Below are positions 1 through 12,529 of a DNA stretch of 64,000 nucleotides, one piece after another (the first letter of the stretch is position 1; each line of letters starts with the position of its first letter). The notes under the pieces were generated by a model. It did no database searches. It was not told the DNA's origin and was given only the letters and a program-made list of their open reading frames with translations. A program made the position numbers and the translations under genes. Where the stretch lies: NCBI GenBank assembly GCA_023078685.1, contig JALGAS010000005.1, positions 3,224,001-3,288,000 of the forward strand. Direction: 5' to 3'. This DNA is from Neopestalotiopsis rosae. Lineage: Eukaryota; Ascomycota; Sordariomycetes; Amphisphaeriales; Sporocadaceae.

Positions 1-202
1 ACACGTGAATGGTCTTCATGTATGCGAAGCAATGGCATAGGTAGACACTTCCACACAAGGGTAAAGTTTACAAGGTTTTTCAGAAATCATTCCATACAAC
101 ATAACTATAGTAGCTTAGGATATATATATCATGAAAAAGTAATCACATTCTCCGAAAAAACGACCAAGACCATTCATCAACTCAATAATAAACCACCTCT
201 TT

Positions 203-2078
203 TTAATGGAACTGGTCCTCGGTGACACCCTTGCCCATGGCGCTGGTGCTCGAGATGCCGCCGGTGACCATCTTGAGGAGCTCGTCGCTGTAGTTGGCGC
301 CGCTCCACTTTTGGTGCTTGACGACGTCGACGCCGCCGTCCATCTCGGGCTCCTGGACGAGCTCGCCGTAGGCGCGCATGCCGTTCTTGGCGTAGGCGCG
401 GGCGAACTGGTCGCTGATGAGGGCCGTCGTGTGCAGGCCCGCCAGGGTGATGAACTGCCAGCAGTAGCCCAGCGAGGCCAGGCGGCGGATGTACGTCTCC
501 TGCTCGTCGCGGGGCATGGCCGACTTCCAGTTGAACGAGGGGGAGAGGTTGTAAGCGAGCCTGAGAAAAAAAAAAGATTTCATGTTAGATCTTTTCTTCT
601 TACAATGGCCGAATTGAAGGGGGATGCGAATAAGGAGAAAACTTACTTTTGCTCTGGCCAGACGGCGTGGACACCGTTGGCAAACTCCTGCGCCTGTTTA
701 AAGTCGGGCAGCTTGCTCTCCATCCAGATGGCGTCGCAGTACGGGGCGTAGGCGATGGCGCGGTTGACGGCGCAGTCGCAGCCGCCCTTGAGGCGGTAGT
801 AGCCCTCGCGCGTGCGGGGGGCGTCCCAGTCGAAGAAGACGTTGACCTTGGCGATGCCCTGGGCAATGGCCTTGGCCTCGGTGTGGCTCTTCCCCTTTGC
901 CTGGGCCAGGTACTGGGCGGCGAGCTCCTTCTTGTTGGGCAGGGCGCCCGAGTTGATGGCGTCGACGACGGCCTCGTCGAAGCGCTTCAGGCCGGCCTGC
1001 TGCAGCCAGGCGTCCTCAATGGCCTGGAGCTGGTCGCCCGACTTGCCCGACTGCTCGGCCGCCACCATGAGGTCGTTGAGCGGCTGCAGGTTGGGGTTGG
1101 TGCAGCCCATGATGAAGGCGTGGTCGCGCGGGTCAATGGTGGTGGTGATGAGCGTGGCCGCCTCGGCGTCGGTACGGGCGACGGCGAGCAGGTCGCTGCC
1201 CATGATGTCGGCCTGGGCACGGATGGCGACCAGGCGGTTGATGTGCTCGCTGATTGGCACCAGGACCTTGCCGGCCATGTGGCCGCACTTCTTGGTTCCG
1301 GGTGCTTGGTCCTCAATGTGTATACCGGCAGCACCGCTCTCGACAAAGAGCTTGGTGAGCTTCATGACTGCCGTCAAACCACCGTGGCCGGTATCAGCAT
1401 CTGCAATAATCGGCCGGAGGTAGTCGATGTTTTGGAGATTCGTGCGAGCCGACTTGGGCACGCTCAGACGCTCGTTTCTTTGCTTTCGGTCGTGGAAAAG
1501 CTGGGCCATGAAGAGGTGCTTCACCTTATTCGGAACGGTCGTCTAGTCCTCGTTGCGTCAGCTCCAGACTCATTCTTGTATTTCAATCAGGGCATCATGT
1601 ATAGAGACGAGCGACTCACGTATGGGTAGTCAGCCAGATCAGGGCCGGGCTCGTCAGAAGACGAGGCCGTCGAGGATGATTGCCAACCAGAGACATAGAC
1701 AGTATCTAGATATTTGGCCATTTGTGTGACCATGGTCGGTTCTAAGCAACCATAAGTATAACTGGCATCACGGCTCTGAAGGCAAGGTTAGCAAAAGCGT
1801 GTTACGTGCTAATTGTCATCTACTTTGGGCAGACTTGTAATACGTACCTGGAATCGACCTTCGAGGATTTTCCACAGCTTCTTGGACTGAGCATTGCTGG
1901 GGTAGTCGACCTTGAGGTGACCTCTCTTGGAGACAATTTGCTCTGCGGTAAATGGTCTCTTGGTGTATCTCCACCTAGAATCACTCCACCACTTCTTGAC
2001 GGCTTCAACTTCTTGGGCAAAGAGCTCATCCTCAACATTGGGGTCAATACCCGGGTTGATCATATTGTTGGAAGCCAT
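203..2078 (-). CDS. icl1: Isocitrate lyase (glyoxylate bypass)
   Basis: Isocitrate lyase splits isocitrate into succinate and glyoxylate, the committing step of the glyoxylate bypass used for growth on acetate, fatty acids and other C2 sources. I read four exons on the minus strand, 2078-1848, 1775-1620, 1542-647 and 560-203, with GT-AG introns of 72, 77 and 86 bp. They join in frame to 546 aa, normal for fungal ICL. Visible landmarks are the N-terminal [14 protein letters not shown] block, the substrate/Mg region ADADTGHGG (about residues 176-184), HIEDQ (about 204-208) and the catalytic KKCGH loop (about 213-217). The start is the ATG opening [10 protein letters not shown]. The protein ends EDQFH, so no SKL-type peroxisomal signal is seen. 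The next gene upstream, trehalase, is on the same strand 1.9 kb away, too far for a shared promoter. Identity is firm; compartment is open. Confidence 0.97.
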
Positions 2079-2970
2079 GTTGTAGGATGTTGTAGTTTGA
2101 ATGGGGGGAAAGTTCTACAGTGTATACAATATCAAGAACAACCAATGGTATGGTGAAAGAGGGTGGTTGGCTAGATGACGGCCAAGCTGGTATAATAATA
2201 TAGTAATAGAGTAGACAATTTACCCAATTCTGGATTTATAGTCTACAACTATATTCAAAGCAATGGTCACTTGCAGGGAAAACAGCCAAGATGAGGTATA
2301 AGAGAAGTAGTAAGAAGGAAAGAAAACAAGAAAACAAACCGTAGCTGGACGAGATTATGTCTAGTCATAACCTACACACAGCTGCTTCAACTTACAGCCG
2401 ATCCTTAGGAAGGGCCGGGAAAGATCGGTCGAGCGGCTGTGACCCAAGAATGTTTTCGGAAGCCCTGCTTCTTACACGCCATGACTCCCATCCCACCAGG
2501 CCGTCGTCCTATGGGGGGCCAGCAGTGTCCATGTGCCTGGAGCTGGGCAAGACTCGACTGCCATCCATGTTCGCTCACCTTTGGGGTCTAGTCTGAGCTT
2601 GTGGCAGCGGGTACCAGGAGTTTGCACCTCGGCGACGTGGGAGATGGCCTCTGATGGCGAAAGGCTCATGTCTCTGTCCATGGGGATGGGCGAAGAACAC
2701 GGGCTACGCTGCACGACAAGCCGGCCCAAAGGCGTCTTAGTCAGGTCGATGTCTTTGCCGTCATTGGCCGAGATGCCGAAGCATGGAAGTGGCCCATGGC
2801 ATTTGGCGTCTGGCCACCCCGCATTATTGGGGGAGAAGCCGGGGCTGCTCCCGCCCTGTCTTGTCCATTAGGTCTGACTCTGACTCTGTTTTCCACTATT
2901 TGCTGGCATTTGACAATGACGAAACCGTCGTCTGACTACTGCCTCGAAAGAATTCCGCTGCGATTCCGAA

Positions 2971-2986
2971 TTTTTTTTTTTTTTTT
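2971..2986. repeat. Poly-T tract, 16 nt
   Basis: Uninterrupted run of 16 T on the plus strand in the intergenic region. It is a simple homopolymer and may act as a nucleosome-poor element, but nothing else is seen. Confidence 0.9.
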
Positions 2987-3390
2987 AGTTCATATTGATT
3001 TCCATAGACCGTATCCTTGTGGGTCCATCCATTATCGTGCGGCTCCGTGGGTACGTATTCTCCCGTCTTGCCGGGGATAAAGGATAGCACAGGTGGTGCT
3101 GTAGTACTGTACTAAGCACTGACAATCACTGCCAATTCAATTGATTGATATAACTCCAAAGATCAAAGGCATTTCAAGTCAATTGGCGACTGTGTCAGTA
3201 TGGTCTTCGTCTGACATGTTGATGTCACATACTAAGAAGAAAAACAAGGTGTATGCAGGTATCAAACGGCATCATCTTTCGTGGTAGCTTTTGGCATGTG
3301 AAGAACACACCCCTCCACTCCATGTTTTGAGTGCGCACGCGACTGGGGAATCGACAAATTGCCCGAAAGGGTCGGTCTCTAGCCACTTGA

Positions 3391-3425
3391 TTGGCCGTAG
3401 CGCTGCCTCGGCTCGCTACGGCTAA
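3391..3425. repeat. Inverted repeat, 12-bp stem with 11-nt loop
   Basis: Arms 3391-3402 and 3414-3425 pair over 12 positions, 11 Watson-Crick and one G.T. The core arms are GCCGTAGCG and CGCTACGGC. It lies about 540 bp past the trehalase stop and 1.3 kb upstream of the isocitrate lyase start. It could be an RNA hairpin or a palindromic protein site. A stem this long is mildly unlikely by chance in 64 kb. Confidence 0.6.
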
Positions 3426-3967
3426 GTCCATAGGCAGGGACTACGTGCACAGTAGATGGCTACCTGTCTTGCCTGTCAGACTGCAATGGTCATAACTCAA
3501 AACTCGAGTCTAGTGTAGCCATGGCATTGTCACATGTGAAGGACGCGACTTGATCGACTGATTGTGCCTTAAAAGCTGCTATCATTCCTAGGTAGTCGAA
3601 GTTACTTTCAACAAGGGAAATACTGGACCATTCTGATGATCAAAGTTTCACCAAGGTGCGTTCTCTCCAGGGATTATTTGAAAGTTGATGGAATTGAATC
3701 AACGCCTATTGTGTCTGTGATGCAATATATGCCTTTTCTGATTTGAATGAAAGCGAGTATCGCTGGGTTCTTGTGTGGTTCCGTTTATGCCCGTCACCAT
3801 GGCAAACATAATTGCGGCTTGCTCGTCCTCCTATGCCTGCCTTGCAAATTGCTTCCAATACATGGCCGGTCACTCGACGCTCAGCCACGGTTCAATGAAG
3901 CCTTCGAAGATTGGATGCACTGGTTGCACCTTGTCCGGCGCAGCATGAGACAAGCCCGGGAACATTA

Positions 3968-6431
3968 CTAAGAAAGCTCCTCAAGGATCTTGGCCTCCTT
4001 CTGGTCCTGTGCTCTCTGGTATGAGTCCCAGGGTGTCAAGGCACCGAGTGCACGCTTCATCTCCGTATTGACAAACTGCAAACCATAGACGTAGCTGGCA
4101 TTGACCCAACCAAAGCTGATCGAGACTATCAGTAAACATTTTAATTAAACAAAAGATCGGAGGATGACTCACCCTTCTTTGGCAACTCCCTTAAAGTTCA
4201 GGCCCTGGTTGCCATACTCTGCGTCAACTCGATGGGGGTCGATCGGCCGGGTAACATCGTACTTTTCAACGACGACTCCGTTGTAATCGAAGAATGCTTT
4301 GGTAATCATGAAAAGCCACTTGTATGAGAGCCTCTGGGCTACTTCGTGGTAACCATACCGGTAGAGACCTGTCCAGGCAAGCATCTGCTGTGGTGCCCAT
4401 CCATACGGATAGTCCCACTGTCGGTTCGGTCGCTCGAGACTGATTTCGCCTCGAGACTTTTCCGTACCAGACAAGAGTCCTCCGTATGCCTCAAACTTGG
4501 GGAGGGCCTTCGCTACCACTTTGGAAGCCTTCTCCGGGTCCGGAACTCCAGCCCACAGCGGCCAAAATGTGGTGCAACTCTCGTATGTGCTCTGCTCTTG
4601 CTTGACGGTATCGTAATCGTAGTACATACCCTCTTCCTCATTCCACATGTACTTGTGGATAGCAGCTCTGCGTCTCTTCCATCTGCGATCCCAGATCGCC
4701 GATGTTTCCACTTGACCGGCGGACATGGAGCCACCGCACCATTCGGCTGGAATAGTCAAGCTGTCATCAAATACGTTGCGGATGGTTCGGGAAATGTCCA
4801 TCTCATACTTGTAGATCAATGAGTTGAGATCGATGGTTGCGAGGTTAGCGCATCTTCTCTCGAGTCGGTAGGATGTATCGTGACCTGATTCTCGGACAGC
4901 CCGATCGTGCAAAAAGTACTCGTCCAGTTCCGGTTCGATGATCTCACCATGGTTGTATTTGCGGATGAAATCGTGGAATTCTAGGTTGCCATGCTTGTAT
5001 GCGTACGGTGTCAAGAGGTGCACGAAGTGGTCTGCCTCGGTCTCTGGCGGGACACCACGGCCTTCAGGGCGGTACCTAGAGAGACCGGACTTGGGATCAA
5101 ACCTTGGCTCGGCCATCCAGACGCAATAATACTCCTTGATTGCAGCCAAAAGAGCAGTGCGCAAGAAGTCTTTGGCACCGGGTTCGTGCTTGATCTTCTC
5201 GTATACGCGCAATGCCATATCGGTCAAGAAGGGTGGCTGAGATCGAGTGAGGTAGTATGACCGGGTGGCATTGAGAATCTTTCCGTAATGCCTGATACAG
5301 AAACAGAAGTTCTGGACCATGGCCTTGGCCAAGTGTACCTTGTCATTCACGAGAAGCCCCAGCGACTCCATGTAACTGTCCCAGCCGTACAGCTCGTTGA
5401 ATCGACCACCCGGAACGACGAAAGGGAGACCTCTGAGCTTCTTTTCGCCAGTCTCTTCATCGATGAACTCTTCCATCTCAGTGGCCAGTAAGCCTGGCGC
5501 GTCATTGAGGCCAACAACATATTCGGGCGTGATGATCTCGGGAAGTACCTGAACATCCAGACGGAGGTCTGGGTAATCGCGAGCAATGTTGCGGTAGTAT
5601 TCGATCTGCTCAGGTGCGGCAGGAGGCACATAGATACGCGGGCGCGGATCAGCAGTCCAGTCCTTTGGATCTTTGGCAGCAATCTCAATAGTGCTCGCAT
5701 CAATGCGTCTTGTTAAGCCGTCCCAGAATTGGTTCTTGATCAAGCGAGATAATCTGCTCACTGGATTCTCATTGAGCCGTCCAATGTCCAAAATGACCTG
5801 CTTCCTGCCAAACTCCTTGGCCATGTAGAGCTCCTGCAGAAGATTGGAGAGCATGTAAGTTCCGCGAATGTCGAAACGGTTGTGCCCACCCGAAGCTGCC
5901 GTTCTGAGAGTAATGACTTTGGGACCAGTATCTTCAATGGTAATCTGCATGTTTCCATCGGTGTCCTCTTGTGCTTGCAAACTTTCCAGGGTCTGATCGA
6001 CGTTGACCAGGAATTGGCGGTTGTGGGGTCTGCTTGCCTCGTCTGGAGAGAATAGACAGTCAGTGACGAACGCGGTTACCAACAAGAATATAGCGGCGGT
6101 AACTTACCATGACTTCCTCTTCGATGGGGTTCAACGAGACCCAGACGTTCCATTTGTTGATTCAGGCCATTCTATGGTAGTTTCGTTAGCTACAATCGTC
6201 AATGTGTACAGCATTGTATAATGTCAGGATGTCACTCACTTGGGAGTAAGTGCGAGCTCGGTGGTGAGCTCCGCTTCCGCCATGCCTGGAGTCGGATTTG
6301 TAATATGTTGCAGCGTCATCGTATACACCAAGATCTTCCGGCGTGAAGATGGAGTCCTTCCGAATGGACTTGGAAGGCAACTTGCCAGGTTCAATCGGCT
6401 TGAGGAGATCTTCCTTAGTCGGTGTCTCCAT
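3968..6431 (-). CDS. nth1: Neutral (cytosolic, regulated) trehalase
   Basis: Neutral trehalase (GH37) hydrolyses cytosolic trehalose to two glucose during germination and stress recovery. Four minus-strand exons, 6431-6240, 6171-6108, 6042-4173 and 4115-3968 (introns 68, 65 and 57 bp), give 757 aa, the usual size. Both family signatures are present: [14 protein letters not shown] (about 296-309) and [10 protein letters not shown] (about 626-635). The N-terminus has the marks of the regulated cytosolic type: RRGS (81-84, a PKA-type site), RKDS (24-27), and an EF-like calcium loop with D112, D114, N116 ([12 protein letters not shown]). No signal peptide is seen, which argues against acid trehalase. 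The start is the first ATG in frame, METPTKEDL; the open frame continues upstream only to a GTG at 6449. Identity is very secure; the small second exon rests on splice consensus plus the RRGS site. Confidence 0.96.
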
Positions 6432-9400
6432 GGTTCCGGGAATGTGCACGAGCGCGCTATATGAGGTATATGGCTGGATTTCTGTCTCGAGTGATAATCA
6501 ATTGCGAAAGTCGTTGCGCCAGACGAAGAAATACAATATCGAGTTCGTAGCAGTGGCTTTGTTGTCAGGACTCGACAGGACCTAAAGACAAGAAATTTGA
6601 AACTTGATGGCGTAGGAACTCGAGGTCGAATGCCCGTCGAAATGCCGGACAGTATAACTTATCGAGCTCTGGGAAACGCTATGGGAGGATAAAGCGGTCG
6701 CGGAGGGGCTCTAGGACAACCGAGGTCGGATCGTGAAGTATCGCTGCGACCGAACAGAAGGTTGTCGAGATGAATTGAGTCTATGCTATGCTCGAGCTTA
6801 TGTCAAGGAGACAAAGGGAGAAAGGTTGACCGCCACTGGCTTGGACAGCTCACGAGAGGTGCGAGTGGCGTGGCGGGGGAGGGGCTCGCTGGCAGAGATA
6901 AGTAGAGAAGGAGGGATGGATGCAGAAGAAGCAGGGGCCTCTTGAGACTGTCTCTTCTTGTCAGGAGCGATCAGCGCCGATGGGCGAAAAGTTTGTGCTG
7001 AGGAGTTAGACGAATGCCAGTGCCCGCTCGTATTTGTTATTTGCAGCACGAGATGGTTTCACGATAGCTGCCTTTTTTTCAAAATGACAATGAGTTTGGA
7101 GGGGTTGAGAAAAAAAAACATAAATCGACGGGACTGAGAAACTACCAAAAGGCTGCTGATTGAATCAAGCATGATATCATCGTGACTGCTCTGTCCTCTT
7201 GCTTGCGCCGGAGCTGTTCTCTAATGGGGGCATCCACCCAATGACGCCAATTTGTGGGTATATTTCTACAGAGAGAAGCTCGTGAAATCTTGCGAAGCAT
7301 CTGCAAGTACGGTTGTGCTGTTTGTAGGCTCGAGGGCATCTTTTGTCCCTATCGATTCAGTGCCATTATTATGCTTTGCCGTCATTGATAGCTACCTAGC
7401 TAAAGGGAGCTCTGGTAGGTGAATGACTTTGCTTTTTTTGTCCGAGTCAGCCAGTGCGGCACCGGCGTGGGATTGGGTAAACTGTCACAATGGCCATTAT
7501 CAATTGCTACTTGCGCTTCTTCCATATCTCTTGGAAAGAATCAATCGGATGCAAGGAGTAGAGCTTTCAGTGCATTCCAACACTGTTATGTATGCTTTTG
7601 GATGGCTCCTAGTTCACCCCTCTCGTCTTGAAATGCCAGTCTGCCGATAGATACGGATCCCCTTCTGATAACAACAAAACGACGCCCTAAATGGTAGCTC
7701 TAGCCTCTTACTAAATAGTACTTGGATCTGACATACAGTGTTATCCTGACCTCAACATCAGCTTGTTGCATTTTCATCGAAATGTGCAAAATTATCTCTA
7801 TGAGCAGAGGTCCCTCGTGATCTCAAAAAAACATTGTCACAGCCTTCTGCTTAGCCCTAATGCACTTCATCTGACGGTGTGACCCCCACTGTAACACAAC
7901 ATCGGAGTGAACCAATAGGCTTGTGTTTGCATCCGGTCCCCGGGCGCACCCTCATCATCTCCAACAGGGACTTTTATTCGTCTGCCCATACTTGCCATAG
8001 TGTACGGCCGGACGGCCACTTGCTCACCCGCCCGCTTCGAAATATGAATGGTCGAAAGTGTTCAAGGCGCTGCCGACTGTATAAGATTTTGGTGCAACGG
8101 GCCATAATAGATGCAACGGGATCGTTACGATATACGGAGCCTACTGGGATGAATGAACGCCGCAGGTAAGAAATCAGGAAAGCTCAGTCAGATTCGTCCT
8201 ATATCCAGAAAAAGATATTATAGCCCAAATAATGTGACATAAACCAGTCTACTTTCTTGTCTGCAATAGCTAACCCAGGCTCTTTTGCCAATGGTGTTTC
8301 AGGGTAAGGAGCTTGTAGGTTACACCCGCCTTATATGGCAATTAGGGCCTATAATTGCAGTTATAGTCCCGGGTGGCTGCTTGTTCGGTGCTTCGGCGCA
8401 AATGCAGTGGAGGGCGGACCGACAAATTGCCTACTTATATTATATTGAAACCTTCCAGACTTAATTGTCCTGATTGAATGGGAAAAGACTATATACCTAC
8501 AGCAGCAAGACCGCATTATGTTTGTTTTCGTGTTTGCCTGATGGAAAACTCAATTGAGCTCCAGGATGGGACCAGGTTCGTGAGTATGTGAAGCATAACC
8601 AACTCTGATGCAACAGGATGAACGACTCAATCTTCTGCTAGGCGCTTTGAGGATATGGAGAAGGAGACCGTAACACATACAGTGGTGCCTATGAACATAG
8701 TAGTCCTGAGAACCTGGAAGTCAATGACTGGAGTATGCATGTCGGAGAACGGGCACGACGTATTGATCATATTGCCCTTACAGAAGCACGCAGCAGCCAG
8801 CTCGATGTTTGTCGGGATAGTGGGGCTTTGAGAAACTCATACCCTACATACTATGAGCAGTAGAAAGGCAGGAGCAGTCCTGTTCCGACGAAATGGAATC
8901 TCAAACTATGTCCGTTTGCTGATAATTCCATGCTGTTTCTATGGAGTCTTATGGATATCTCGGTAAAATTGATTCTCCAATTCAAAACCTCTCGTGGCGC
9001 TCAATAAAATTGGACTATTTTCAAATCGCACAACACACGCCACTTCGATATGGCTTCACATCCCGTGCACAATAATTGTTGGCAGGTCTGCAGAATCTGA
9101 TGATTCTGGTATATATTGTATGCATCTTGCCAATACAGTACGTGATGCTGTGGCCGAGGCAGGCAAGCAATTCATGGTCAACCTCAATATCACCACCTCA
9201 ACACAAGCGAAAGCGGCAATCGTCTCTTCCGCAGCGACATCCCATTAATCACACATAATGGAGGAATTTTTCTCGCAGCGCTGGTCCAAAAAGTCTAGAA
9301 CGTGTCCGCAAAAGACGAGAATGGAAATGCACCCGCAGTCTTCAGAGATTTAAAGAAGCTGAGATCGCAAAAAAATGGCACCACTACGGTCCAGCTTGGA

Positions 9401-12400
9401 CGAAAGGGGAGAGCTGAAAACTGATCGCCAAGTCTCCACTCTAGATAATCGGGACGAGGCCTGGCAGTATGGCCGAGATGAGAAAATTCAAAAATGAGAT
9501 AGCAATAAAAGATAGCAACACTTGGCGATTGATTGCAGCTGAATGTGGTGGTGATGAGCTGGCGATGGATAAGGCAAGGCCCTTTTGGGTACTTGGCGCC
9601 ACTGAAGTTTCAGTCGCATGCTTTCAGGTAAGCTCAACGGCAGTGATGCAGCCCAGAGGGACCCAAGAGGGCATCCATGAAGAGGGAACCTTAAGAGGCG
9701 CCGAAGGACCCAATGTACGGATCTGTACCACCCCCCGGCCGAGTCCATGGCATCTGCTGTTTCCGTGATTAGTAGGCTATTAATGGAGCCCAGCCAAACC
9801 ACTTGCGGCTCACTAACTGCTGCAAGAGTCTAATAGGTATGCAGGTTCCATGCAAGGCAGGGGATAAGCAGTCGAAATCAGACTGGTGAGATTTCCTACC
9901 TCGAGGCCAGAGCATACCCCCATGTCTCTCATTTGTGGTCGAGATCTTCTATTGTATCGTACTCTCCGAGCTGGACTTGTCTTACCTGACTCACCCAACG
10001 CAAAGGCCATACCGCAACGGCGTGCCCAATTGAGAGAACGGGTTTCATCGACACGCGGGTGTCTTTTTTTTTTTTTTTTTTTTTTTTTTCTTCCTCGGTG
10101 GCCATGCGGAACACGTACACAATCTGTCTGTTGAGCTGTGCAACCAAAAACGGCGCTTCACCGCACCGGGAGCGGCTCAGTGTCTACTTACCTATACCTA
10201 GGTGTGTTGGGTAAACCTGTGATGTCGGCGCCGGCCGTGGGCTTATTGATTGCGGCGGTATTGTTGAATACTCCGTGCGTGCGCACAATTATTTGCTTAT
10301 GCAAGGAGCTGTTTGGCCAGTGTTCTTTGAGATATCGCTCCTCCAACCCGGAAGTGGGCATATATTGGGTGACATTGCAGCTTACAATACTAGGTATGTG
10401 CAGATGCGAGACGAGACGAGCGTCGCAGTAGAGATAGCATATGATGGCTTTCGCTTCGAGATCACATAATCCTCGCATCCGCTGACCCAGGATTGAGCAG
10501 ATGAGCGTGGTTTAATACTATCGCGACCGGATCAAAACTCTAAGACGGAAGACTAAATAATGAACAAAGTGTGCCGTACTAGACGTACTACCAACTACCG
10601 AGTACACGGCGCTCAAGCGGCCTCAGGAACGCTTCAGCTGGGAACGGTGGATTTTGGTGAGTGAAGGGAAGAAAATAGTGGCGATTCGGAAAGGGACCGA
10701 TAGAGTTTGGACGCTAGCAAGCGACGGCGCAATCGCACAGGGCCTTTGCTGTATGATTGCTGTATGCAGTTTTTCTCGGGTCTGACCTGCGAGCTTGTTC
10801 TTCGCTCCGTTTGGACCTTGGCAGCTTTTTGGGCTCTCACCACATTGGACAACACTCGAGGGTGACCTCGTATTCCCTAGGTACATACAGCACTCGCTAC
10901 TGCCAGCTGCATGTGCATCTCGCAGCATCCTGGCAGCCTGTCAGACAATGCCTTTTGTCCTCCAGGGTATTGGTTAACAATGGGCTTCAGCCCATCTCGA
11001 GAAAACTATGTACAGAGCTTCGAAAGTCTAGCCCTAGCTTCCGTCTTCAGGTCAATGGGTCCGCTCAACTAAGTGTCAGCTATGTAAGTTAGTCAGTGAA
11101 GAGGCTTCATCTACTATATTAGCTCTACCGTATGGCTTGATGACTCGGACATACCACAGAGCAAATTTCTATGATCGTGACGACATTATCATTTGTCTGC
11201 TTGTGACTGTGTCTCGTTGCACAAATTGAGAAAAAATAGAGTGCGGGCAACCTGTCAGCATTCTATGTATTCTCCGGTCAGCAACAAGACGTGGGCTTAT
11301 GGTCGGATGCTTGTTTTGGCGTTGCAATCTAGAAGGACTTGGCCTTTTCGTATCGTGGATCATCCTCGCCCCCTTCAGGCATAGACAGCGAGCGGAAATC
11401 CAATCAGCCAGTCGATCAGCCTGGCGTGGGCTAGCGACGCTTGCAGCATGCAGGATTAGCTTTCAGGGCACGTTTACCGTGCTCGTACCGCTGTGCCTGA
11501 AGCATGCATTGTCCACAGTCAGCTCAAGATTTTTTTTTCTCCGCTGTCAGCACATACGGCACATACGAAGAAAGGGAATATTCTCCCTTTCTGGCGAGGT
11601 CAGTATCCTCTCATTAAAGCACCGTCCCAAGATGCACCTCGAGTGTCTCCGGTAGGAGCGAGAGCAGTCAATATGTGCCCAGCCATGTGTACGCAGTAAG
11701 TAGTAGTATGTCTCGCGTACGCCTGGGGAGGCAAACCACAAAGTCGATCTTATCTCGACCTAGATGGTGGACTGTCTCGCAATTTTCGCACCTCCCGAGA
11801 TGGTATTGTACTGTATAGAGCTTGGAGTCTTGCCAGCCTCTCATCTTATGTCATTGCCTTGTTGAGGTTGCAGCGTGTGGCTGCCCTTGCTGCCCTACCA
11901 TCAGCGACGTGGTTGTCATTATTATATTTCCTGCACGAGATGATAGATCTGATGATGAGGGAGCAACCGTGTTGGTACATCAGTACGAGTGTTCCACCAG
12001 TCAACCGGCACGGTCCCATATCTCGGCGCCATACCTGACCACCCCTGTTCCTAGTGGGGGCTTTGTATTGAATGTACACAATATATCGCCGGTAGCTGGA
12101 CCGTTTTGGTCCCTGCAAGTTCGAGTATTTGCTAGCTTATCGTGCTTTCAGCAGGACACTAAGCGAGGACCTGGCCGTCTTCCCGGACCTGAGAAAAACG
12201 CCGGCGCCTATAGCAATTCTTCTGTGCGTATCCAGACCATGACAGGCAATGGCGTGCCCAATAGACCGGGACGCCCGCTGCCTATCCGTCCGGAGCATGT
12301 AGCTTTCTGGACCATATACCCATGAAGGAGGTCTCGCCATCCTGAGCCCAGCCATATACTCTCGAGGCAATCCTTCCCTCCTCCTTCCCATCCTTCTGTC

Positions 12401-12529
12401 GTTGTTCCTGTTTTCACAAACGCCCTTCTGCCTCGACGGCATAACACTGGCAAGTGTGTTATTTGTCCTTCTTTAATTTTGTTTGCCCTCTTTCGTTCAT
12501 CGCAAACTTGCCTTTAAGGAACAGACAAC
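6432..12529. other. 6.1 kb gene-poor region
   Basis: No protein gene, RNA gene or intact mobile element is recognised. Open frames are all short, many lack an ATG, and none shows a domain or splice-linked partner. The right end (about 12.3-12.53 kb, pyrimidine-rich) should hold the promoter and leader of the glycosyltransferase at 12530. The left end is the trehalase promoter. A 26-T run sits at 10064-10089. I cannot exclude non-coding RNAs or strongly decayed transposons. Confidence 0.5.
10064..10089. repeat. Poly-T tract, 26 nt
   Basis: Uninterrupted run of 26 T on the plus strand in the gene-poor region. It could be the remnant tail of a minus-strand retrocopy, but no target-site duplication or element body was recognised next to it. 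Confidence 0.9.

Larger units (their letters stand above)
2079..3967. other. Intergenic, ICL promoter side and trehalase 3' side
   Basis: No coding region is recognised. The half nearest 2078 must hold the isocitrate lyase promoter. The far end holds the trehalase 3' UTR. It contains a 16-T run (2971-2986) and a 12-bp imperfect hairpin (3391-3425). Small ORFs here have no recognisable protein character. Confidence 0.6.

Noticed and set aside
649..1629. 326-codon open frame on the plus strand
   Set aside because: It is antisense to isocitrate lyase exon 3 and arises from its C/G-ending codons. Composition is Gly/Val/Leu-rich with no domain.
11822..12325. 167-codon plus-strand open frame just before the GT2 gene
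   Set aside because: No recognisable protein feature. Position and pyrimidine content fit promoter or leader sequence.
6432..12529. Possible decayed transposon in the gene-poor region
   Set aside because: No terminal repeats, transposase or reverse-transcriptase motifs could be read in any frame. A RIP index would be needed to argue further.
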